From: Sulfuricystis thermophila
Lineage (GTDB): Bacteria > Pseudomonadota > Gammaproteobacteria > Burkholderiales > Rhodocyclaceae
NCBI RefSeq assembly: GCF_004323595.1
Contig: NZ_AP019373.1
Location: 186,001 to 250,000 of the forward strand
Length of the DNA: 64,000 bases
Direction of reading: 5' to 3'
The position numbers and the translations under genes were made by a program. This document shows positions 1-9,515 of this stretch, in pieces (the stretch's first letter is position 1; every line of letters starts with the position of its first letter). Under the pieces are notes generated by a model. That model was not told the DNA's origin and did not search any database. It saw only the letters and a program-made list of their open reading frames with translations.

Positions 1-911
1 TCGATGCCTTCGCCGACGCCGATGAAGCGCACCGGCTTCGGGCACTGGCGCGCAATCGCCGCGAGCACGCCGCCCTTCGCGGTGCCATCGAGCTTGGTGA
101 CGATCAGCCCCGTGACATGGATCGCCTTGTCGAAGGCTTTGACCTGGGCAATCGCATTCTGGCCGATGTTGGCGTCGAGCACCAAGAGCACCTCGTGCGG
201 CCCGCTGGGCTCCGCCTTCTGGATCACGCGGCGCACCTTGGCGATTTCCTCCATGAGATGCAGTTGTGTGGGCAGGCGGCCCGCAGTATCGGCCATCACG
301 ATGTCCACCCCGCGGGCGCGCGCGGCGGAAATCGCGTCGAACACGACGGCGGCCGGATCACCACTCTCCTGGCTGACTACGGTGACGTCGTTCCTGCGTC
401 CCCATTCGGCGAGCTGCTCGCGCGCCGCGGCGCGGAAAGTGTCGCCGGCGGCAAGCAGCACGCTCCGGCCCTCCTTCTGGAACTGCTTGGCGAGCTTGCC
501 GATCGAGGTGGTCTTGCCGGCGCCATTGACCCCGGCGATCATGATGATGAACGGCTTGTGCGCGCCGACTTCGAGCGGCGCTTCCAGCGGCTTGAGGAGT
601 TCCGTCATCAGGTCGATGAGCGCCGCGCGCAACTGGGCCGGCGCTTCGAGCTTTTCTTTCTTGACCTTCGCCTTGAGCTGATCGAGCAGCCATTGCGTCG
701 CCTCGACGCCGCAATCGGCCATCAAGAGCGTCGCTTCGAGCTCTTCGAGCAGTTCGTCGTCGATCTTCGCGCGCGAAAAGAGTTCGGAAAGTGGGGTGGT
801 GAGCGCGGCGCGCGTCTTCGCCAGGCCGGCTTTGAGGCGCTCGCTCCAGGAAGGCTTGGCGGCGTCAGGCGCTCGATCGACGGGCTTGTCTTTCTTCAGG
901 AAACCAAACAT
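1..911 (-). CDS. ftsY: Signal recognition particle receptor FtsY (C-terminus cut by window edge)
   Basis: This is the SRP-type GTPase that receives ribosome-SRP complexes at the inner membrane and hands them to the Sec translocon. The reverse strand is open from an ATG at 911 to the window edge, giving 303 codons. A short charged N-terminus (about 1-50) leads into a helical N domain, then the G domain with P-loop GVNGAGKTT near residues 127-135, DTFR near 157-160, DTAGR near 208-212 and TKLDGT near 280. Only the last helix or so lies outside the window. The acidic membrane-targeting A domain of the E. coli protein is essentially absent, as in many short FtsY forms. The gene diverges from the M16 peptidase pair across 73 bp. 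Confidence 0.97.
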   Translation of the reverse strand, partial: MFGFLKKDKPVDRAPDAAKPSWSERLKAGLAKTRAALTTPLSELFSRAKIDDELLEELEATLLMADCGVEATQWLLDQLKAKVKKEKLEAPAQLRAALIDLMTELLKPLEAPLEVGAHKPFIIMIAGVNGAGKTTSIGKLAKQFQKEGRSVLLAAGDTFRAAAREQLAEWGRRNDVTVVSQESGDPAAVVFDAISAARARGVDIVMADTAGRLPTQLHLMEEIAKVRRVIQKAEPSGPHEVLLVLDANIGQNAIAQVKAFDKAIHVTGLIVTKLDGTAKGGVLAAIARQCPKPVRFIGVGEGI

Positions 912-984
912 GCGCGGGATGTGTCGTAAGAGGGTTGCGCGCTAAGATGCGCCTGCTCGATTCTATCAGCCGCTTGAAAAACTC

Positions 985-2349
985 ATGAAAAACAGATCGT
1001 TTCTCGCCTGCGCCCTGCTGGTTGCCGTCCTGCCGGCGCCGACTTTTGCAAACCCCTTCGAGACCACGCTGAAGAATGGTCTCAAGGTGATCGTCAAGGA
1101 AGACCACCGCGCGCCGACCGCCGTGCATATGGTCTGGTATCGCGCTGGCAGCATGGACGAGAAGGACGGCACCTCGGGTGTCGCCCATGTGCTCGAACAC
1201 ATGATGTTCAAGGGCACCAAGACCGTGAAACCAGGCGAGTTCAACCAGCGCGTCGCCGCAGCGGGCGGACGCGACAATGCCTTCACCAGCCTCGATTACA
1301 CGGCCTATTTCCAGATCGTGCCGAAAGAAGCGCTCCCTGAGATGATGCGGCTGGAAGCCGACCGGATGGCGAATCTCACGCTCAAAGCCGAGGAATTCAC
1401 CAGCGAAATCGAGGTCGTCAAGGAAGAACGGCGGCTGCGCACCGAGGACAACCCGCAGGCGCGCGTTTATGAAACCCTGAACGCCGCGGCTTTCCTGGCG
1501 CACCCCTACCGCCGGCCGATCATCGGCTGGATGAACGATCTCGACAACATGAGCTGGCGCGATGCGCGCGAGTGGTATCGCGCTTGGTATGCGCCGAACA
1601 ACGCCTATGTCGTCGTGGTGGGCGATGTCGATCATCGCGAGGTGTTCCGGCTCGCCGAAGCGACCTATGGCCGGCACAAGGCAAAACCCCTGCCGGAACG
1701 CAAGCCGCAGAAGGAACCGCCACAACGCGGCGAGCGACGCGCGATCGTCAAGGCGCCCGCCGAGCTGCCCTATCTTTTGATGGCCTGGAAGGTGCCCAAG
1801 CTCGTCGATATCGATCAGGATCGCGAGCCCTTCGCGCTCGAAGTGCTCGCAGCACTCCTCGATGGCAACGACGCGGCGCGTTTTCCCAAGCGCCTGGTGC
1901 GTAGTGAGAAGATCGCCCAGTCGGCCTCGGCCGGCTACGACGCGATCCTCCGTGGCGAAGCGCAATTCGTCCTCGCCGGCCAGCCGGCGGCCGGCCGCAC
2001 GATCGACGCGCTCGAAGCCGCGCTGAAAGCCGAAATCAAGCGCATCCAGGAAGAAGGGGTCACCGAGGAGGAATTGAAGCGCGTCAAAACCCAGGTCGTC
2101 GCCGCGCAGGTCTATAAGCGCGACTCGATGATGGCGCAGGCGATGGAGATCGGCCAGTTCATGTCGGCAGGCTTGTCCTGGCGCGACATCGACAAATTCG
2201 TCGACAAGATCAAGAGCGTCACCGCCGAGGAAGTGCAGGCGGTGGCGAAGAAGTATTTCATCGACGACACGCTCACCGTTGCCGTGCTCGATCCGCAACC
2301 GCTCGATCCGGCGCAGCCGAAGAAGCGCGGCTTTGCCACCCGCCACTGA
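985..2349 (+). CDS. M16 family zinc metallopeptidase, catalytic member
   Basis: This is a 454-residue pitrilysin-type peptidase with an N-terminal signal peptide (about 1-22, ending PTFA), so it should act in the periplasm. The inverted zinc motif HVLEH lies at residues 68-72, and the EVVKEERR segment near 145 supplies the downstream glutamate. The middle and C-terminal parts are the usual inactive M16 half-domain. The next gene encodes a partner without the zinc motif, the known two-subunit arrangement of bacterial M16 pairs. A copy of the window's dispersed half repeat (1023-1047) encodes part of the signal peptide (AVLPAPTFA). Substrate unknown. Confidence 0.93.
   Translation: MKNRSFLACALLVAVLPAPTFANPFETTLKNGLKVIVKEDHRAPTAVHMVWYRAGSMDEKDGTSGVAHVLEHMMFKGTKTVKPGEFNQRVAAAGGRDNAFTSLDYTAYFQIVPKEALPEMMRLEADRMANLTLKAEEFTSEIEVVKEERRLRTEDNPQARVYETLNAAAFLAHPYRRPIIGWMNDLDNMSWRDAREWYRAWYAPNNAYVVVVGDVDHREVFRLAEATYGRHKAKPLPERKPQKEPPQRGERRAIVKAPAELPYLLMAWKVPKLVDIDQDREPFALEVLAALLDGNDAARFPKRLVRSEKIAQSASAGYDAILRGEAQFVLAGQPAAGRTIDALEAALKAEIKRIQEEGVTEEELKRVKTQVVAAQVYKRDSMMAQAMEIGQFMSAGLSWRDIDKFVDKIKSVTAEEVQAVAKKYFIDDTLTVAVLDPQPLDPAQPKKRGFATRH
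1023..1047 (-). repeat. Dispersed half repeat inside M16 gene
   Basis: The reverse complement differs at two positions from the 25-nt end unit seen at the 23.1 kb array (core AGTCGGCGCTGGCGGGACGG). It is read in frame as AVLPAPTF within the signal peptide of the host gene. Confidence 0.6.
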
Positions 2350-2360
2350 AGGTGACTACC

Positions 2361-3647
2361 ATGCGTTTCCTGTTCGTTTTGCTGTGGTTCTGCTTAAGCC
2401 AGGCGATCGCCGGCCCGAAGATTGAACACTGGGTGCTGCCTTCCGGCGCCAGGGTCTATTTCGTCGAGAATCATGATCTGCCGATCCTCGACGTGCAGGT
2501 CGATTTCCCCGCCGGCGATGCGCGCAACCCCAGCGGCAAGGCCGGGCTAGCCAGCTTAACCGCAAGCCTCCTCGATGCCGGCACCCCCGAGCTGGACGAA
2601 GAACACATCTCGGCGCGCCTGGTCGAGCTGGGCGCGCGACTTGCCACCTCTGCCGATCACGACAAGGCGAGCGTCAGCCTGCGCACGCTCTCCTCCCGGG
2701 AGGAAAAGGAGGGCGCGCTGGCGCTGTTCACTGCCGTCCTGTCAGCGCCGACTTTTCCGGCGGCCGCCTTCGAGCGCGAAAAGACGCGCAGCATCGAAGC
2801 GCTCAAAGATGCCGACACGCGCCCGGATGCGATCGCCGCCAAGCGCTTCGCCCAGGCGCTCTATCCCGATCATCCCTATGGCAGGGTGCCGACCGCCGAG
2901 AGCGTCGCCATGATCACGCGCGAAGACCTCGTCGCCTTTCACAAGGCGCATTACGTCGCCCACGGCGCAGTGATCTCGATCCTCGGCGATGTGAGCCGCG
3001 CCGAGGCCGAAACGATCGCACGCAACATCACCGCGGCGCTGCCGGCAGGCCACGCGCCTGCGCCGCTCCCTAGCGTGACGCTGCCGGCGCGCGAGACGAT
3101 CAAAGTCCCTCACCCGGCGGTGCAAGCGCACATCCACATCGGCCTGCCGGCGATCCGGCGCAGCGCCAGCCCAGAATATTTCGCGCTGCTTGTGGGCAAC
3201 TACACCCTCGGCGGCGGCGGTTTCGTCTCGCGGCTGATGAAGGAAGTGCGCGAAAAGCGCGGCTACGCCTACAGCGTCTATTCCTACTTCGGGCCGCGCC
3301 AGCTCGAAGGGCCGTTCGAGATCGGTCTGCAAACCAAGCGCGAGCAGGTCGAGGATGCGCTGAAAGTCGTCCAGGATGTGCTCGAGCGCTTCCTCGCCGA
3401 AGGCCCGACGGAAGAAGAACTCACCGCGGCGAAAAAGAACCTGATCCAGGGCCAGGCGCTGCGCATCGACAGCAATGCGAAGCTGTTGGGCTACCTCTCG
3501 CTGATCGGTTTCTACGATCTGCCGCTCGACTACCTCGACGAGTTTCCGAAAAAGGTCGCGGCGGTAACGCGCGAAGACGTCAAGGCGGCCTTCCGGCGCA
3601 CCGTCAAGCCGGAAAACCTCGTCACCGTGATCGTGGCGGGGAACTGA
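2361..3647 (+). CDS. M16 family protein lacking the zinc motif (partner subunit)
   Basis: This 428-residue protein has a signal peptide (about 1-18) and the M16 fold but no HxxEH; the equivalent region reads GLASLTASLLDAGT. The C-terminal half keeps the GGFVSRLMKEVREKRGYAYSV segment, whose R and Y residues are typical of the substrate-binding subunit of two-chain M16 enzymes. It follows its catalytic partner by 11 bp. I place the start at ATG 2361 because AAGGTG sits 6-11 bases before it; a GTG at 2352 would overlap that site. A half repeat lies at 2732-2756, read as AVLSAPTF. Confidence 0.9.
   Translation: MRFLFVLLWFCLSQAIAGPKIEHWVLPSGARVYFVENHDLPILDVQVDFPAGDARNPSGKAGLASLTASLLDAGTPELDEEHISARLVELGARLATSADHDKASVSLRTLSSREEKEGALALFTAVLSAPTFPAAAFEREKTRSIEALKDADTRPDAIAAKRFAQALYPDHPYGRVPTAESVAMITREDLVAFHKAHYVAHGAVISILGDVSRAEAETIARNITAALPAGHAPAPLPSVTLPARETIKVPHPAVQAHIHIGLPAIRRSASPEYFALLVGNYTLGGGGFVSRLMKEVREKRGYAYSVYSYFGPRQLEGPFEIGLQTKREQVEDALKVVQDVLERFLAEGPTEEELTAAKKNLIQGQALRIDSNAKLLGYLSLIGFYDLPLDYLDEFPKKVAAVTREDVKAAFRRTVKPENLVTVIVAGN
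2732..2756 (-). repeat. Dispersed half repeat inside second M16 gene
   Basis: The reverse complement matches the half-repeat consensus with two differences over 25 nt. It is read in the same frame (AVLSAPTF) as the copy in the preceding gene, although the two M16 genes are not otherwise near-identical here. Confidence 0.6.
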
Positions 3648-3687
3648 GCGAGCGGGCGAGCACATTTGAGTTTAGACTAACCGATCG

Positions 3688-3935
3688 ATGGATTTCGTTC
3701 TGACAGAACACGCCGAACAGCGGGCAAAACGACGCAAGATTCAGCGTCAATAAATCGCCGCGACTTTGGAACATCCAGCCAGAACGGAAAACGATCTGAT
3801 GATCCTGAGCTTGCTCACGCACTGCGTCCCATTGCGGAACGCGGATTTCGCGTGCTGCGGGTCATCTACAACGAAAGGTGCGAACCCGTGCGCGTCGTGA
3901 CGGTCTTTTTCGATGACGGAGTGACCGATCTATGA
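3688..3935 (+). pseudogene. DUF4258 domain protein, broken by a stop and a frameshift
   Basis: Reading from ATG 3688 gives MDFVLTEHAEQRAKRRKIQRQ-like sequence, the normal DUF4258 opening (TEHAxxRxxxRxI), then an in-frame TAA at 3751-3753. The frame continues through IAATLEHPARTENDL and then shifts by one base near 3798. The second frame carries the C-terminal half (AHALRPIAERGFRVLRVIYN, then VRVVTVFFDDG) and ends at TGA 3933-3935. DUF4258 proteins are BrnT/RelE-like suspected toxins commonly paired with a small DUF2283 gene, and the remnant overlaps exactly such a gene by ATGA. Two separate lesions argue for decay rather than a sequencing error. Confidence 0.7.
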
Positions 3936-4117
3936 AGTTCGAATACGATCCGGTGGCCGATGCCGCCTATATGGAAATCAGCGATGCCGAGATCGAGCGG
4001 TCGGAAAGCGTTCGCCCCGGCGTGGTGATCGATTACGACAAGGAAGGCAATGTGGTCGGGATCGAGCTGCTCTCGGTCAGTAAGCGCGCCAAGACACCCT
4101 TGCCCAAGGCAGCATGA
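3932..4117 (+). CDS. DUF2283 family small protein
   Basis: This 61-residue protein shows the DUF2283 pattern: MKFEYDPVADAAYMEI at the N-terminus, then GVVIDYDKEGNVVGIELL. It overlaps the end of the broken DUF4258 gene by four bases (ATGA), the standard arrangement of this presumed toxin-antitoxin-like pair. Here the small partner is intact while the larger gene is destroyed. The function of DUF2283 is not established. Expression may be poor if it depended on translational coupling to the lost gene. Confidence 0.82.
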   Translation: MKFEYDPVADAAYMEISDAEIERSESVRPGVVIDYDKEGNVVGIELLSVSKRAKTPLPKAA

Positions 4118-4212
4118 CCGGCTGTGCCGCTTGCAGATGTTGCAGGAACACCACATCATCGTGATCGTGGCGGGAGATTGAAAGAGACGGGGATTGGGTT
4201 CCCCGTCCCGTT

Positions 4213-4773
4213 TCAGCGGCTTCTCAACAAGGCTTTCGTCGAATTGTCGAGCGGCAGGACATAGTCCTGAACCGCGAGAACGATATTCGTCGCCGGCTGG
4301 ATGACTTTCAGATTGACGAAAACGAATTCGTCGCTCTGACCATAAGTGCCGACGATGACGGCCTGTGCATCGTGCGATTGCGCCAGGTCCTTGATCTCGC
4401 GGGTCAGCATCAGTTCGCCTTGGCTGCGTTTGACATACACGCTGTTTCGATATTTGAGCTCGATCATGCGGTAGCCGGCCTTGGTGAAGCGCGCAGAAAC
4501 ATGCTCCGAGATCAAACGGCCAAGTGTCGAAGATTGATCGAGATTGTCGATATTGACGACGGTGGCGATGATCAGCGGTTGGGTATTGGTCAATACTGGG
4601 TTCGCTTGCGCGAGCAACGCTTCCGCCGCTTTATAGTTTGCGGGGATCAGCGGGTTGGCCGCAGCCTGTTCCCACGTGGGTTCCGGTTTGGGGGCCGGCG
4701 TATTCGAGCAGGCCGGCAGCCCCAGGGCGACACAGCAGAGACCCGTCAGTCCGAAAAGCCTTTTTGTCGTCAT
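4213..4773 (-). CDS. FlgO-like outer membrane lipoprotein
   Basis: This 186-residue protein starts with a lipoprotein signal (lipobox LPAC, acylated Cys near 22) followed by a Pro-rich linker and a single FlgO-type domain (about 50-180, including PLIIATVVNIDNLDQSSTLG and GTYGQSDEFVFVNLKVI). FlgO is known in Vibrio as a flagellar outer-membrane lipoprotein, but no flagellar genes lie nearby, so a role outside motility is possible. The start ATG overlaps the stop of the upstream gene (ATGA), and GGGAGG precedes it, so the two lipoproteins form an operon. Confidence 0.75.
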   Translation of the reverse strand: MTTKRLFGLTGLCCVALGLPACSNTPAPKPEPTWEQAAANPLIPANYKAAEALLAQANPVLTNTQPLIIATVVNIDNLDQSSTLGRLISEHVSARFTKAGYRMIELKYRNSVYVKRSQGELMLTREIKDLAQSHDAQAVIVGTYGQSDEFVFVNLKVIQPATNIVLAVQDYVLPLDNSTKALLRSR

Positions 4774-5441
4774 TCGCCGCCTCCCACCTTGATTTTCTGA
4801 GTCTGTGCGGCCAAGCCTTGATAAAGAGTCTTGTCGTTGTCGGCGACGTAGTAAATGCTCGTATTGCGCGCCAGATAGCGGTTACCGTCATTGACGCCGG
4901 TCGTGACGATGATTTCGGTTTGGGGTGTTTCACCGGTGGCGAACTCGGAGCGGAACCAGCTGTAGGCATCGCCGGCCACTATGGCTGCAGTCAGAGCGCC
5001 TGCCCCCGTTGCTTCGACGGCATCCAACGCCCAAAGGCCAGTCGCCAAGGCCGTCGCCGTTCCGTGGTGCCGATACTGTGGACGGTTTGCGGAAAAGCTC
5101 ACGACTTGGGTGTCGACCTCGACGTTCAGGGCGCCGTCAGGCCGTTTCATGACCGTCTGGCCATTCGCTACGAGCGACGAGATGAGCAGATTCTCGAACG
5201 CGCGGTCAAACGCAGATGCCCCGGGTTTGCGGACGACATGCAAGGGGCGCTTGTCGGGTAGGCTGGAGGCGATCCTGTTTGCGACATCCTTGGCGATGAT
5301 GTCCCAGTGCGCTGCTGCCTGAATTTTTTCTTGTTTCGTCGAAGGGAAATTGGTTGCGAGCGGCGCCTCACTGAATGGCGCCGCGCAACCGGCAAGTATC
5401 GCCGCTGTAGCCAGTGCGGCACCCGTGGTATGAAATCTCAT
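4770..5441 (-). CDS. Lipoprotein of unknown function
   Basis: I do not recognise a family. The frame is open further upstream (to 5543), but the ATG at 5441 has GGAGG six bases before it and opens directly into a lipoprotein signal (MRFHTTGAALATAAILAGCA). The mature 200-residue protein has a Lys/Ala-rich helix, a conserved-looking region ending QTVMKRPDGALNVEVDTQVV, a hydrophobic Ala/Gly-rich stretch (ATALATGLWALDAVEATGAG) and a C-terminal beta-rich part (TEIIVTTGVNDGNRYLARNT). It is co-transcribed with the FlgO-like gene, suggesting a shared envelope role. Confidence 0.75.
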   Translation of the reverse strand: MRFHTTGAALATAAILAGCAAPFSEAPLATNFPSTKQEKIQAAAHWDIIAKDVANRIASSLPDKRPLHVVRKPGASAFDRAFENLLISSLVANGQTVMKRPDGALNVEVDTQVVSFSANRPQYRHHGTATALATGLWALDAVEATGAGALTAAIVAGDAYSWFRSEFATGETPQTEIIVTTGVNDGNRYLARNTSIYYVADNDKTLYQGLAAQTQKIKVGGGE

Positions 5442-5584
5442 CGAAAGCCTCCCAAGTCCGTGATAGCTGATCCGTATAAACCTAATACGCCTAAATAAAA
5501 GGTAGGCATATCGCACCCTAACACAAAATCCCAAGAAGCTCAATCATTTCTGTTTGGCAATTCGCCAATCAGATTAGGTTTACC

Positions 5585-5921
5585 GTGCGCCACGAGCTCG
5601 CCCTCGCCATAGGCAAGACCATTGCCCGTTGGAGAAAAGCCCAAGGCATGACGCAGGAGCAACTGGCGTTGGCTTTGGATGTAGATCCGATAACCGTATC
5701 GCGATTCGAGAGGGGGGGTAACTTTGCCGTCGCTGCCAACGCTACATCGGATGTCCGGCATATTCGGAATTCCTCTCGCGAGATTGTTCGAGGATGCTCC
5801 GCTCGAAAATCGGCTGCGCAACGACGCGGAGTTGCTGGCAGCTTTGATGGGAAGTCTTTCCAACGCCGAAAAGGATTTCGTCTTCGAAATGATCAAACGA
5901 TTTTGTGCGCTCAAGAAATAA
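5585..5921 (+). pseudogene. XRE-family helix-turn-helix regulator interrupted at a G7 tract
   Basis: From GTG 5585 the frame encodes a typical HTH_3 domain (AIGKTIARWRKAQGMTQEQL, then LDVDPITVSRFERG). The helix-turn-helix continues correctly only in the +1 frame (VTLPSLPTLHRMSGIFGIPL, then ARLFEDAPLE) and ends at 5921. The switch falls in the run of seven G at 5712-5718. With six G the reading would be the canonical RFERGVTLPSLPTL and give a 111-residue protein. It is therefore a pseudogene, a phase-variable gene or an assembly indel. It lies divergently from the lipoprotein pair across 143 bp and may have controlled it. Confidence 0.7.
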
Positions 5922-6110
5922 AGCTGTTACGACTGCCGACGAGGGAAGGCACATTTGACTGATCTCATGCCGAAACGATACCCCTAGGGGTCGCAAGACT
6001 TTCCTCCAGGGCGCGGGCGTTTTCTCACTGCCACCGTGTCGTGTGTTGTCATGTCTTCGAAACGGCAGCAAAATTGCGCGCCATCCAATGGCAGACCGCC
6101 CCCCTCCTCG

Positions 6111-7403
<1,293 letters not shown>

Positions 7404-7438
7404 GCACGAATCTGCGCCTGTCAATCTCACCGTCGTCA

Positions 7439-7466
7439 CCGGGCGCCTGGCGGGGCCCGGTTTTTT
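7439..7466 (+). terminator. Rho-independent terminator after ferredoxin
   Basis: CCGGGC (7439-7444) pairs with GCCCGG (7455-7460) around a 10-nt loop and is followed by six T. It closes the rsmD-coaD-ferredoxin transcript. Confidence 0.85.
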
Positions 7467-7479
7467 GTCTGATACGCCG

Positions 7480-8208
7480 ATGACCGATCCGACCACGCTC
7501 ACCTTCTGGATCGCCGTGCTGCAGATCATCGCGATCGACATCCTTTTGGGCGGCGACAATGCGGTGGTCATTGCGCTTGCCTGCCGCAAGCTGCCTGAGG
7601 CCCAGCGGCGCCAGGGTATCTTCTGGGGTGTGGCCGGTGCCATCGCGCTGCGCGTGATACTGATTTTCTTCGCGCTGCAATTGCTCGAAGTGCCCTGGCT
7701 GAAGATCGCCGGTGCGCTGCTGCTGGTCTGGATCGGCATCAAGCTCTTGCAGCCTGAGGAAGAAGGTCATGGCGAAGTCGCGGCCGCCACGACGCTCGCC
7801 GGCGCGATCAAGACCATCATCGTCGCCGATGCGGTGATGAGCCTCGACAACGTGATCGCCGTCGCTGCCGCGGCGCACGGCAGCATCCTGCTGGTGATTT
7901 TCGGCATCCTGGTCTCGATCCCGATCGTCGTCTGGGGCAGCCAGCTGGTGCTGAAACTGATGGATCGCTACCCGGTCGTCATCACTGGCGGCGGCGCGCT
8001 GCTCGGCTGGATCGGCGGCGGCATGATCGTTTCCGATCCGGCGCTGCCCAAGGACTTCTTCGCCGGCTTGCCGTATGCGAAATATCTGATGGCCGCGCTC
8101 GGGGCATTACTGGTCGTGGTCATCGGCAAGTGGCTGGCGGCGCGCACGCTGAGGTTGCGGCCGGCGAAAGCGCCCGAGGATCTGCTGGCGGAAGACAAGG
8201 AGAACTGA
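7480..8208 (+). CDS. TerC family integral membrane protein (YjbE type)
   Basis: This 242-residue inner-membrane protein has about seven hydrophobic helices and the TerC signatures IDILLGGDNAVVIALA near the start and ADAVMSLDNVIAVAAAA in the second half; the paired acidic/Asn residues within the membrane are the metal-site candidates. TerC proteins are linked to manganese export and metal homeostasis. I use ATG 7480; a TTG at 7465 lies inside the T-tract of the preceding terminator, so an earlier start is unlikely. The next gene follows one base later. Confidence 0.88.
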   Translation: MTDPTTLTFWIAVLQIIAIDILLGGDNAVVIALACRKLPEAQRRQGIFWGVAGAIALRVILIFFALQLLEVPWLKIAGALLLVWIGIKLLQPEEEGHGEVAAATTLAGAIKTIIVADAVMSLDNVIAVAAAAHGSILLVIFGILVSIPIVVWGSQLVLKLMDRYPVVITGGGALLGWIGGGMIVSDPALPKDFFAGLPYAKYLMAALGALLVVVIGKWLAARTLRLRPAKAPEDLLAEDKEN

Positions 8209-8209
8209 A

Positions 8210-8635
8210 ATGGCGAACTGGCTCGTGCCCGTCGATGGCGATGCGATCTCGCTCAAGCCGATCGACTGGATCATCGCCCACCGCGACGACTGGAAAACCC
8301 TGCCGACGATCCACCTCCTCAACGTGCAGCCCCCGCTCTCCGGCGACGTGAGTCGTTTCATCAATGCCGGGCAGATCCGCGACTTCCACCGCGAGGAGGG
8401 CTTGAAGGCGCTCGCCGAGGCCAAGGGCCGGCTCGAAGCCGCCGGCATCGTGCCGCAACTGCACGTCTCGGTCGGCAACAGTGCCGAGACCATCACCGCC
8501 TATGCCGCCGACCTCGGCTGCGAGCTGATCCTGCTCGGCACGCGCGGCCACACCGGAATTTCCGGCACGCTGCTCGGCTCGGTGGCGAGCCGTGTCGTCG
8601 CCCATGCGCCGGTGCCGGTGCTGCTGGTCAGGTAA
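8210..8635 (+). CDS. Universal stress protein (UspA family)
   Basis: This 141-residue single-domain Usp shows the C-terminal nucleotide-binding signature GTRGHTGISGTLLGSVA (G-2x-G-9x-G-S), so it is likely an ATP-binding Usp. The N-terminus (WLVPVDGDAIS) matches the first strand. It is directly downstream of the TerC gene (1-bp gap). Its stop codon abuts the stop of convergent mutM with no bases between. Confidence 0.9.
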   Translation: MANWLVPVDGDAISLKPIDWIIAHRDDWKTLPTIHLLNVQPPLSGDVSRFINAGQIRDFHREEGLKALAEAKGRLEAAGIVPQLHVSVGNSAETITAYAADLGCELILLGTRGHTGISGTLLGSVASRVVAHAPVPVLLVR

Positions 8636-9448
8636 TTATCGATTCTGACAGGACGGACAGAAATACGTCGACCGCTGTCCCTGGCGGATCTGCCGGATCG
8701 GCGTGCCGCAGCGCAGGCAGGGTTCGCCCGCGCGGCCATAGACCTGGTGGCGCACCTGGAAATCGCCCATGCCCTCCGGCCCGCAGAAATCGCGCAGCGT
8801 GCTGCCGCCGGCGCGGATCGCGGCGCGCAGCGTCGTCTTGATCGCGGGGACCAGCCGTTCGAGCCTTGCCAATGAAACGCTGCCGGCGGCGCGGCGCGGG
8901 TCGATGCCGGCCTGGAACAGGCTCTCCGAGGCATAGATGTTGCCGATGCCGACGATGAGGCGGCTGTCCATCAGCGCCGGCTTGATCGCCACACGCTTAC
9001 CCGCGAGCGTCGCATGCAGCCAGGCCGGTGTGAAGGCGCGAGAGAGCGGCTCGATACCGAGCGTCGCGAGCAGCGGGTGGGCGAGCGGATCGCCTGCCAG
9101 CCAAAGCAGCGCGCCGAAGCGGCGCGGATCGGTGAGCCGTAGGACATCTTCACCAAAGACGAAATCGGCATGATCGTGGCGACCGGCCGGCGTGCCGGGG
9201 GCGACGAAGCGCAGGCTGCCGGACATGCCCAGATGGATCAAGAGATGCCCGTCCGCAAAGTCGAGCAGCAGATATTTGCCGCGACGTTTCGCCTCGATCA
9301 GCGAGCGGCCGGACAAGTGCCGAGGAAGGCCGGCGGGAACCGGATAGCGCAAACTCGGCGCTCGCAGCACGGCACGGTCGAGCTGCCGGCCGGCGAGACG
9401 TTTCTCGATGCCGCGCCGGGTGACTTCGACTTCGGGGAGCTCAGGCAT
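8636..9448 (-). CDS. mutM: Formamidopyrimidine-DNA glycosylase MutM (Fpg)
   Basis: MutM removes 8-oxoguanine and ring-opened purines and nicks the abasic site. The 270-residue protein begins MPELPEVEVTRRG, so the catalytic Pro and Glu2-equivalent are intact. It has the conserved KRRGKYLLLDF (Lys near 57) and ends in the zinc finger CLRCGTPIRQ with the second pair FCPSC. It diverges from the TPR lipoprotein gene across 67 bp. Confidence 0.97.
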   Translation of the reverse strand: MPELPEVEVTRRGIEKRLAGRQLDRAVLRAPSLRYPVPAGLPRHLSGRSLIEAKRRGKYLLLDFADGHLLIHLGMSGSLRFVAPGTPAGRHDHADFVFGEDVLRLTDPRRFGALLWLAGDPLAHPLLATLGIEPLSRAFTPAWLHATLAGKRVAIKPALMDSRLIVGIGNIYASESLFQAGIDPRRAAGSVSLARLERLVPAIKTTLRAAIRAGGSTLRDFCGPEGMGDFQVRHQVYGRAGEPCLRCGTPIRQIRQGQRSTYFCPSCQNR

Positions 9449-9515
9449 GAAGCGGGTGGGAAACTGCTAACATGACGCCATTGTAGACGCACGTTTCCGC
9501 CCGCCGGATCGCATC

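Noticed and set aside
865-2346. 493-codon open frame on the minus strand
   Set aside because: It is antisense to the M16 peptidase gene, rich in His/Arg/Asp as expected for a mirror frame in GC-rich DNA, and has no domain or ribosome site.
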